Source: Planctomycetota bacterium (GTDB lineage: Bacteria > Planctomycetota > DG-23 > SLPQ01). Taken from it: a DNA stretch of 10,767 nt. Positions 1-4,694 of this stretch are shown in pieces. The translations under genes and the position numbers were made by a program. The DNA is taken from the NCBI GenBank assembly GCA_021160625.1, contig JAGHCE010000258.1, forward strand, positions 1-10,767, in the 5' to 3' direction. A model generated the notes under the pieces. That model worked only from the letters and a program-made list of their open reading frames with translations, was not told the DNA's origin and did not search any database. Position 1 is the stretch's first letter, and every line of letters starts with the position of its first letter.

Positions 1-106
1 GGGCGGGCCCGGAAGGCGCCTCGGCGGCACTGATAGAAGGCATCACCGCCGCAAGGGCAGCGGCGGCAAACACCGCAAACAAGCATCTGTATAACGTCAG
101 GCGCAA
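1..106 (-). CDS. Secreted protein, N-terminus only (signal peptide), runs off left edge
   Basis: Reading leftward from a TTG at 106-104 gives 35 codons without a stop to the window edge. The translation begins MRLTLYRCLFAV, continues with a run of Ala/Leu/Val and ends ISAAEAPSGPA. This is a textbook Sec signal peptide: a short n-region with two Arg, a hydrophobic core of about 15 residues, and small residues (S-A-A) at the likely cleavage site near residues 27-28. There is no Cys after the core, so it is not an obvious lipoprotein. The start rests on an AAGGGG ribosome binding site at 118-113, six bases before TTG 106; a TTG directly upstream (109-107) would leave only three. The mature protein is outside the window, so its function is unknown. 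It follows the same strand as the glycogen genes but is separated from them by more than 570 bp of repeats, so it is probably a separate transcription unit. Confidence 0.62.
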   Translation of the reverse strand, partial: MRLTLYRCLFAVFAAAALAAVMPSISAAEAPSGPA

Positions 107-131
107 CAAAATCCCCTTCGCCTTTCGCGCG

Positions 132-154
132 GTAGGGGTCTTCGACCCCTTTTT
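132..154 (+). repeat. GTAG-headed hairpin with T-tail
   Basis: GTAG is followed by a perfect 7-bp stem, AGGGGTC (134-140) with GACCCCT (144-150), a 3-nt loop and then TTTTT at 150-154. On the plus strand it looks like a small intrinsic terminator, but no plus-strand gene ends here. It is better read as one more member of the GTAG-palindrome family. It lies just upstream of the ribosome binding site of the secreted-protein gene, so it could also fold in that gene's 5' leader. Confidence 0.6.
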
Positions 155-163
155 GCTATGTGG

Positions 164-186
164 CACTGGTGGCTTGCCCACCAGTG
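164..186. repeat. Perfect 9-bp inverted repeat
   Basis: CACTGGTGG (164-172) pairs perfectly with CCACCAGTG (178-186) around a 5-nt loop. The left half, with its flank (GTGGCACTGGTGGCT), recurs at 488-502. There it is cut short and runs directly into the 504-578 element. Confidence 0.75.
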
Positions 187-211
187 ATACACGTGCGCCA
201 AGGCGCACCCT
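183..211. repeat. 29-bp repeat unit, copy 1 (GTGCGC hairpin)
   Basis: It shares AGTGATACACGTGCGC and GCGCACCCT with 607-635, at the other end of the array. The hairpin is GTGCGCC-AA-GGCGCAC at 193-208. Within the 29 aligned bases the copies differ at three positions. Two of these (C199/G202 here, T623/A626 in copy 2) form a pair in each copy, so the change is compensatory. Confidence 0.75.
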
Positions 212-218
212 GCCTTGC

Positions 219-292
219 CCACGGACGTTGTCCGTGGCAGCCCACTGACCTTTCGCGGGCCAGGCTCCCCTCGCCCCTACAGGTAATATGTG
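219..292. repeat. 74-bp direct repeat, copy A
   Basis: It aligns without gaps to 417-490 (offset 198 bp) with about nine mismatches by eye. It contains a hairpin CCACGGAC-GTT-GTCCGTGG (219-237), a weaker second palindrome (about 246-262), an identical 22-bp block at 261-282, and CCCCTAC at 274-280. This copy's second palindrome carries an A-C mismatch and a wobble, whereas copy B is fully paired. Confidence 0.75.
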
Positions 293-295
293 TGC

Positions 296-334
296 CACGG
301 CGGTTCTTGCCCCGCCGTGCGGAACATATTCCGC
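296..334. repeat. Two adjoining hairpins between the direct repeats
   Basis: CACGGCGG (296-303) pairs with CCGCCGTG (312-319) around an 8-nt loop. Immediately next to it, GCGGAA (319-324) pairs with TTCCGC (329-334) around CATA. Neither has a T-run, so they are not called as terminators. Confidence 0.65.
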
Positions 335-351
335 GTACGGCAAGCCAATGA

Positions 352-411
352 GTAGGGTGGACATTCTTGTTTGCCGTCGTTTATTCCGCGTGGGCTACGA
401 GCCCACCCTAC
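352..411. repeat. 60-bp unit with 9-bp terminal inverted repeats
   Basis: GTAGGGTGG at 352-360 is the exact reverse complement of CCACCCTAC at 403-411. The right half has an intact hairpin, GTGGGCT-ACG-AGCCCAC (390-406). The left half no longer folds. This is the same head-outward arrangement as the 504-578 unit but apparently decayed. Confidence 0.6.
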
Positions 412-416
412 AGGGG

Positions 417-490
417 CCACGGGCGCTGTCCGTGGCAGTCAACTGGCCTTCCGCAGGCCAGGCTCCCCTCGCCCCTACAGATAATCTGTG
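417..490. repeat. 74-bp direct repeat, copy B
   Basis: This is the partner of 219-292. It holds the hairpins 417-435 (one G-T wobble) and CTGGCCT-TCCGC-AGGCCAG (443-461), then the block ending CCCCTACAG at 480. Read on the minus strand it is GTAGGGGCGAGGGG followed by the 443-461 hairpin, a GTAG head plus stem-loop. Confidence 0.75.
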
Positions 491-503
491 GCACTGGTGG
501 CTA

Positions 504-578
504 TGTAGGGGCGCGATTTATCGCGCCCCATATTCCTTATGCGCTTCACCTGCGGGCGTGATGAATCACGCCCCTACA
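504..578. mobile_element. 75-bp REPIN/MITE-like element with two outward GTAG palindromes
   Basis: The ends are 14-bp inverted repeats matching at 13 of 14 positions: TGTAGGGGCGCGAT at the left, ATCACGCCCCTACA at the right. Each end is also a hairpin: GGGGCGCGAT-TT-ATCGCGCCCC (508-529, perfect 10-bp stem) and GGGCGTGAT-GA-ATCACGCCC (554-573, perfect 9-bp stem), separated by 24 bp. Two REPs in inverted orientation joined by a short spacer is the REPIN structure. No coding capacity is present, so movement would need a transposase supplied in trans. It interrupts a partial copy of the 164-186 palindrome on its left. Confidence 0.65.
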
Positions 579-606
579 TCGTGTTTCTCTGTAGCTCTGT
601 GGTGAA

Positions 607-635
607 AGTGATACACGTGCGCTGAAGCGCACCCT
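607..635. repeat. 29-bp repeat unit, copy 2 (GTGCGC hairpin, CCCTAC end)
   Basis: This is the partner of 183-211. The hairpin is GTGCGCT-GA-AGCGCAC at 617-632, followed by CCTACA, so on the minus strand it reads TGTAGGGTGCGC and so on, again with a GTAG head. Confidence 0.75.
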
Positions 636-652
636 ACATGACTACGTGATTT

Positions 653-670
653 CCCTGCGCGCGCACAGGG
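653..670. other. Hairpin just downstream of the GH57 branching-enzyme-type gene
   Basis: CCCTG (653-657) pairs with CAGGG (666-670) around a GC-alternating loop that can extend the stem. It lies 13 bp beyond the stop codon of the minus-strand gene. No T-run follows on the minus strand, so it is at best a weak terminator or an RNA 3'-end stabiliser. Confidence 0.35.
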
Positions 671-682
671 GAACGCACCCTC

Positions 683-2269
683 TTACCGCGCGAAGACCCG
701 GTAGTTGATCTCGGAGAAGATATTGTCCTTGGATTCAATCCAGGCAAGCCAGTGCCGGTCGATCCTGTTACCTTCAATTTCGTCGCTCAGGCGCAGGAAG
801 TTGAAAATATGTTCCCTCGTGCGTTTCTCGGCATAGGAAACCATCGTGCCGGTCGTCATTATGAACGCCCAGTCGCTTGCCTGCGCCAGGACAAGTTCCC
901 TGGCCGCCTGGTTGAGCGCCCGGCGCACCAGTGGCGCCGGTTTCGTCAAGCGCCGCGCCAGGGTCAGCATCTTCTCTTCCGCGTGATGCAGGTGCCGGTA
1001 TATCCAGTCGTTGGTGGCGTTTAGCCAGACCTCGGCGTAGCCCTTGTCTCCCCATGACGAGAAGACCGGCTGGACAACCTGGTTCTTACGGTGCTTGTTG
1101 AGATACTCGCTGGGCGTCGTGACGGCCATATCTTTTTGGTCGAAGGCAATTTTTCTGAAGAGGAAATTGAGGAAATCGGGCCCCTCGTACCACCAATGTC
1201 CGAAAAGCTCCGCGTCATAGGGCGAGATGATCAAGGGCTTTTTTCCGAGTTCCCCGTGCAGGAACTTCACTTGGTGCTGACGGTTGAACACAAAGTTGCC
1301 CGCATGCATCGCGGCCTTTTCGCGCGCCCGTGACGGGCTGTAAGGCTCCTTGTGCCGCAGTTCCACGTCGCCGGTGATGCGGTGGTACTTTATGCCTATG
1401 TTGCGCCTGACGCCGTCGCCGTGGAGAAACGGCTTTATGTAATCATAATGCCCGTCGAAACCCAGGTCCCGGTAAAACTCCCTGTAGTCGGAGTCGCCAG
1501 GGTAGCCCTCCTGGGACGACCAGACCTGCCGGGAGCTCTCGATATCCCTGCAGAATGCCGCCACCCCGTTGGGACAGTAGACGGGGGCGTAAGCGCCATA
1601 CTTGGGCCTCGGCGAGCCGTGGAGAATCCCGTGCGAATCGAGAAAAAAGTGCTTTATTCCCACCTCCGAAAGGTATTGCTCAAGCCCCTCGAAATAGGCG
1701 CACTCGGCCAGCCATATGCCGCGCGGCTTGACGCCGAAATGCTTCTTGTAGTTCGCCACGGCGATCTTGAGCTGGGCTCTAACACCCTGGGGGGTCGCTA
1801 TATTGGGCAGAAATGCGTGCGTCGCGGGGCAGGTGATTATTTCGAGGTTTCCGGCATCCTGGAGGGTCTTGAAGGCCTTCAGGAGGTTCCCACCAGCTTC
1901 GTCAAGGTAGACCTGCCGCGCACGACGGAACCTGTCGAGATACATACACGCCGCCTCGTGAAAAGCACGGTCCTTTTTCGTGCGCTTCACCTCTTTCTCG
2001 GCGAGGTTGATGAGCCCGTCGAGCCGGCGCAGGTACCGCGCGCAAAGAAGCGGGTCGGAAAGCATCTCACAGAGCGTCGGCGTGATCGACATAGTGACAC
2101 GGAAATCCACGCCGTCTCTTCGCAGACCGTTGAAGACGTCAACCAGCGGCACATACGTCTCGGTGATGGCCTCGAAGAGCCAGTCCTCTTCCAGAAACTC
2201 CTCGTGCTCGGGGTGCCTCACAAAGGGCAGGTGAGCGTGAAGCACTATGGCAAGATAGCCGTGGCTCAA
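683..2269 (-). CDS. GH57 glucan branching enzyme / AmyC-type amylase (DUF1957 type)
   Basis: The product is 528 aa, the usual length for the AmyC/GH57 branching-enzyme group. GH57 motifs occur in order: HAHLPFVRHPE (11-21), TCPATHAFLP (146-155), GIWLAECAY with the probable nucleophile Glu189, and SPYDAELFGHWW with the probable acid/base Asp352. A helical C-terminal part carries the ASDWAFIM segment typical of the group. It should cleave alpha-1,4-glucan and transfer the fragment to form alpha-1,6 branches in the cytoplasm. Family members are variously described as branching enzymes or alpha-amylases, and activity cannot be read from motifs alone. The start is TTG at 2269, chosen because AAAGGAG lies six bases upstream and the HAHLPF motif falls at the normal distance. 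Only 16 bases separate it from a strong terminator, so expression probably depends on read-through from the DUF4912 gene. Confidence 0.88.
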   Translation of the reverse strand: MSHGYLAIVLHAHLPFVRHPEHEEFLEEDWLFEAITETYVPLVDVFNGLRRDGVDFRVTMSITPTLCEMLSDPLLCARYLRRLDGLINLAEKEVKRTKKDRAFHEAACMYLDRFRRARQVYLDEAGGNLLKAFKTLQDAGNLEIITCPATHAFLPNIATPQGVRAQLKIAVANYKKHFGVKPRGIWLAECAYFEGLEQYLSEVGIKHFFLDSHGILHGSPRPKYGAYAPVYCPNGVAAFCRDIESSRQVWSSQEGYPGDSDYREFYRDLGFDGHYDYIKPFLHGDGVRRNIGIKYHRITGDVELRHKEPYSPSRAREKAAMHAGNFVFNRQHQVKFLHGELGKKPLIISPYDAELFGHWWYEGPDFLNFLFRKIAFDQKDMAVTTPSEYLNKHRKNQVVQPVFSSWGDKGYAEVWLNATNDWIYRHLHHAEEKMLTLARRLTKPAPLVRRALNQAARELVLAQASDWAFIMTTGTMVSYAEKRTREHIFNFLRLSDEIEGNRIDRHWLAWIESKDNIFSEINYRVFAR

Positions 2270-2285
2270 GTTGTGCTCCTTTCCG

Positions 2286-2326
2286 AAAAAAACAGGGGCT
2301 CAAGCAACTGTGCGCTTGTGCCCCTG
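2286..2326 (-). terminator. Intrinsic terminator between DUF4912 gene and GH57 gene
   Basis: On the minus strand a 13-bp stem (12 pairs, one T-T mismatch; arms 2314-2326 and 2293-2305) with an 8-nt loop is followed directly by seven T (2292-2286). It begins 17 bp after the DUF4912 stop codon and ends 16 bp before the TTG start of the next gene. The stem, loop and T-run fit the classical Rho-independent form closely. No room is left for a promoter downstream of it, so it may act as an attenuator of the GH57 gene. Confidence 0.85.
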
Positions 2327-2343
2327 GTCAAGACATTCGGGCC

Positions 2344-3156
2344 TCACCTGCGACGGGTGGCCAAACTCGAAACCCCGGCGGAGTGCATCCGGCCACCGCG
2401 ACGGCGCTCGGCTATGATCTCGGAAAAGAAGTGGCTGCCCGCGAAACGCTCGGACATCGTTCCTGAGATGTCCATAAGCCTGCGGAACTCGTCCTCCATG
2501 ATCAGCCACTCCTCGTCCACGATCTCGGAGATGCCTACAGGAGGGGTTTTCACCATCCGGCCGGACGCCGCCAAGTGAAACAGCCCCTCGGTATCGAGCA
2601 CACCGATGTCCACGCGGTAGGTGGTGTCGGAGGCGACGGGGAGATACCAGTTCCCGCCTTCGAGCAGCACGGGCACATCTTCGTGAATCCCATCGTCAAG
2701 GTTATGGACTCTCACCACCCAGACGCTGACGGCCACGGTTTCCTGGAGGCGTTCACACACACCGCCGCTCAAGTCCCAGTAGACGTATATCCAGTTGGGG
2801 TCGCGAACCATTGCCACGACCTTGTCCTCACCGTACTCGTTGGGAAGCTCCGGCCCTCGGTCGACAAAGGCGGCTGCCGGTTCCTCGATCTTCGGCGGCG
2901 CCTGAATAACCGTGGAAGTCGGCTTTTTCTTCTTAGTCGCTTTCGTCGTCCGGACGCGTACGGTGCGCCTCTTGCGACGCTTGGCCATCCGCCTCTTGGG
3001 GGTTTTCGCCTTGGGCATAACCCTTTTTGCGGATACACGCGCCAAGGCGTCCAGCAGGTCGTCCTTGGCCATAGCACTGCGTCCGGCGATGCCGTAGGCC
3101 TTCGCCATTTCGTAAAGTTCCCTGCGGGTCAGTTTTTTCAGTTCACCGCGTTTCAT
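2344..3156 (-). CDS. DUF4912 protein with Rho_N/SAP-like N-terminus and basic linker
   Basis: The product is 270 aa in three parts. Residues 5-40 (LTRRELYEMAKAYGI, GRSAMAKDDLLDALA) look like the Rho-N/SAP-like helical domain often found in front of DUF4912. Residues 41-80 are extremely rich in Lys/Arg and probably disordered and nucleic-acid binding. Residues about 105-215 match the DUF4912 pattern (DPNWIYVYWDLS, NWYLPVASDTTYRVDIGVLD). The molecular function of DUF4912 is unknown. Its beta-rich, Trp-containing pattern could be an Ig-like ligand- or glycan-binding fold, but that is inference. The start is ATG 3156, with AGGGGG eight bases upstream. A longer frame to 3222 exists, but it lacks a good ribosome site and places 22 non-conserved residues before the domain. 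It has its own promoter at 3251-3278 and is followed by a terminator. A role as regulator or scaffold for the neighbouring glucan genes is plausible but untested. Confidence 0.82.
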   Translation of the reverse strand: MKRGELKKLTRRELYEMAKAYGIAGRSAMAKDDLLDALARVSAKRVMPKAKTPKRRMAKRRKRRTVRVRTTKATKKKKPTSTVIQAPPKIEEPAAAFVDRGPELPNEYGEDKVVAMVRDPNWIYVYWDLSGGVCERLQETVAVSVWVVRVHNLDDGIHEDVPVLLEGGNWYLPVASDTTYRVDIGVLDTEGLFHLAASGRMVKTPPVGISEIVDEEWLIMEDEFRRLMDISGTMSERFAGSHFFSEIIAERRRGGRMHSAGVSSLATRRR

Positions 3157-3338
3157 CTCTGGAGCCCCCTCACAACAAATTCCTCTCTGCGGCCGGGCGA
3201 TTCCGGGAAACACTTCACACAAGACAAACCCGCCGCAACTTCAAACAGGTATTATACAGATTGAACCCGCTCAATCAAAAAAAGTTGAAGTCATTTGGGG
3301 AAAAACAGCCGGCACAGTCCCTCACAACGGCGTTCTTT
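3157..3338. other. 182-bp intergenic region with promoter and 5' leader of the DUF4912 gene
   Basis: This is the longest gap inside the gene cluster. It contains the promoter described separately, an 85-90 nt leader, and on the GalT-like side a weak minus-strand hairpin (GCCG/CGGC arms near 3331-3328 and 3311-3308, 16-nt loop) followed by TTTTT (3305-3301). That hairpin may end the upstream operon inefficiently. A T7 run at 3283-3277 has no GC-rich stem before it. No small gene was recognised. Confidence 0.6.
3251..3278 (-). promoter_or_regulatory. Sigma70-type promoter with inverted repeat in the spacer
   Basis: On the minus strand a -35 box TTGATT (3278-3273) lies 16 bp from a perfect -10 box TATAAT (3256-3251), predicting a start near 3244. 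A perfect inverted repeat GATTGA-N6-TCAATC (3276-3259) overlaps the -35 box and fills the spacer. It is well placed to be an operator whose occupancy would block RNA polymerase. The transcript would lead into the DUF4912 gene. Confidence 0.75.
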
Positions 3339-4664
3339 TCAGGTTCTGGCTAAGTAATACTTGAGGCTGTTGGGCTGACAGGGGCACTCCTCGGCGATCT
3401 TGAGCCCGCTGATAGCACCCTGGTCGCGCAATTCGTAAAGGCGCGGCACGAACATATCGCGAAGGTCGGTGGGGGAAATGGGATTGATGTATATCTTCGT
3501 TCCGCCCTCGAAGCCCGCCGGGTTGTTGGTCCTGAGCTTGATGAGAATGTGGCAGGGGATGTGCGCCAGGGCGTCGCGCGGCGCATAGTACCATTCCTCG
3601 TTGCAGGCGACCTGGTTTCCCATTGCGGCATGGCAGGCGTGCACGAGGGTCGAGAATCCGCGCAGCTCCTCCTCGGTGAGGTCCCAGGGCCTCAGGTTTA
3701 CGGACTTCGAATAGATGCCTATGGTGGGATACCGGTGGCCGATCTCGGCGAGGGCCACGGCGTAGTCGTTCTCCGCGAATATCAAGTTCGAGTAGGCCGC
3801 GAAGTTGACAATCAGTTCGTTGTAGATATTGGGGCTCTTGCGCACGAGCTCCACCTCGTTATCGACACTCGAACCCCACTCGTCCAGGGCCACCAGCTGC
3901 GTGTGGAGGTGGTCAAACGACGCTCCCGCAGGCGCCAGCCAGTTCTGGAAGACACTCACGTATCGCGCATAGCGGTTGTTCTCGTAGATGTCGACGAGAG
4001 CGGAAATCGTGAAAGAAAGATACCGGTAATGCTCCTCGGGAGAGAGGCATCCCGCCGAACATATGTCCGACGAAAGCGTTGCGCCGTCCCTGTAATGCCT
4101 GCGCGAGATGACCAGCTCGTGCCCGCCGCCGAAGAATGCACTCGAAAGATGCCGGATGTCGTCGTCGGAAAGCGCCGCTATCTCCTCTTCGCTCTTGCCG
4201 GAAAGCCTCAGCTTCAAATCCAGCACGCGCCTGACGTGTTCGCTTCCTTGGGGGCTTTCAAGAATGCGATCCATCCACTCCTGGTTTTTGTCCGAGAGAT
4301 TGTAACCGTGGTTAAGACGCCAGTAGTCGACGGTGACGATCTCGAAGAGGTTGGGGACGCGCCGGAACTCGGCCACGGTGCTGAAATAGTCACGCGTGTC
4401 GATGTTCTCCAGCACTTCGTAACGCCCGTCCCTCAGCACGAGCCTGGCCTTCTCGGGAGGGACGTTCAGGTAATGGGCGCCGCAGAAGTTGCAGTAGTCC
4501 TCCGGGTCGTGGAGTTCGATATTGCCGGCGGTTGCGGGAGGCTTGTTGACGAGGGGCTTCTTGCCGCGGCCGGGGACGGTCCAGACCTCGGTCTTCGTAA
4601 AGGGATTCACCTGCTTTATGGTGCCGTCCGGCATCGTGTAGTACATCCCGGGAAGTCCGTACAT
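3339..4664 (-). CDS. GalT/HIT-superfamily nucleotidyltransferase-like protein (DUF4921-like)
   Basis: The product is 441 aa. The N-terminus (DGTIKQVNPFTKTEVWTVPG) and the segment VAEFRRVPNLFEIVTVDYW (97-115) match my recollection of the DUF4921 family, best known from actinobacteria. C58-x-x-C61 in YCNFCGAH resembles the zinc-binding cysteines of galactose-1-phosphate uridylyltransferases. GASFDHLHTQ (247-256) gives the His-x-His-x-Gln signature expected of GalT-like nucleotidyl transfer, with His252 or His254 as the candidate nucleophile. A second part (AHIPCHILIK) resembles the C-terminal GalT half. The substrate is unknown: in this operon a sugar-1-phosphate or nucleotide sugar such as ADP- or UDP-glucose is a reasonable guess. 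It starts 30 bp after the DUF3536 GH57 gene. GGAGG lies 11 bases before the ATG, slightly long spacing. It is the last gene of the four-gene run. It is not a canonical galT, and GalT activity should not be assumed. Confidence 0.75.
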   Translation of the reverse strand: MYGLPGMYYTMPDGTIKQVNPFTKTEVWTVPGRGKKPLVNKPPATAGNIELHDPEDYCNFCGAHYLNVPPEKARLVLRDGRYEVLENIDTRDYFSTVAEFRRVPNLFEIVTVDYWRLNHGYNLSDKNQEWMDRILESPQGSEHVRRVLDLKLRLSGKSEEEIAALSDDDIRHLSSAFFGGGHELVISRRHYRDGATLSSDICSAGCLSPEEHYRYLSFTISALVDIYENNRYARYVSVFQNWLAPAGASFDHLHTQLVALDEWGSSVDNEVELVRKSPNIYNELIVNFAAYSNLIFAENDYAVALAEIGHRYPTIGIYSKSVNLRPWDLTEEELRGFSTLVHACHAAMGNQVACNEEWYYAPRDALAHIPCHILIKLRTNNPAGFEGGTKIYINPISPTDLRDMFVPRLYELRDQGAISGLKIAEECPCQPNSLKYYLART

Positions 4665-4694
4665 AGTGCAGTATTCCTCCGAAAGTCCGCCGCT

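Larger units (their letters stand above)
107..682. repeat. Non-coding stretch filled with GTAG-headed REP-like palindromes
   Basis: This 576-bp gap holds no convincing gene. It contains at least ten imperfect or perfect palindromes. The hexamer GTAGGG or its complement CCCTAC occurs eight times: forward at 132, 352 and 505; reverse at 275, 406, 473, 572 and 632. In most cases it sits at one end of a G-rich hairpin. A GTAG tetranucleotide followed by a G-rich stem-loop is the known architecture of REP elements mobilised by Y1 (RAYT/TnpA-REP) transposases. No such transposase is in the window, so that link is inference. Short open frames across the region only translate the repeats. Confidence 0.8.

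Noticed and set aside
132..154. Plus-strand intrinsic terminator
   Set aside because: The hairpin and T5 fit, but no plus-strand gene ends here, and the GTAG head matches the palindrome family, so it is listed as a repeat.
160..605. Short plus-strand open frames of 60-105 codons in the left non-coding region
   Set aside because: Their translations follow the repeated palindromes (the same peptide appears in different frames from the direct repeats), and none has a ribosome binding site.
107..682. Possible CRISPR array, because of several similar short palindromic repeats
   Set aside because: The repeats differ in length, stem sequence and orientation, and there is no regular repeat-spacer period or adjacent cas gene.
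1352..2578. A 408-codon plus-strand open frame across the terminator and two minus-strand genes
   Set aside because: It spans a clear minus-strand terminator and the DUF1957-type GH57 gene, and its translation is low-complexity shadow sequence.
3157..3222. N-terminal extension of the DUF4912 protein to 3222
   Set aside because: The 22 extra residues look unlike a domain start, and ATG 3156 has a strong AGGGGG ribosome site directly before the conserved N-terminal domain.
3301..3333. Intrinsic terminator after the GalT-like gene
   Set aside because: Only a 4-bp core stem with a 16-nt loop precedes five T. It is too weak to call as a confident terminator.
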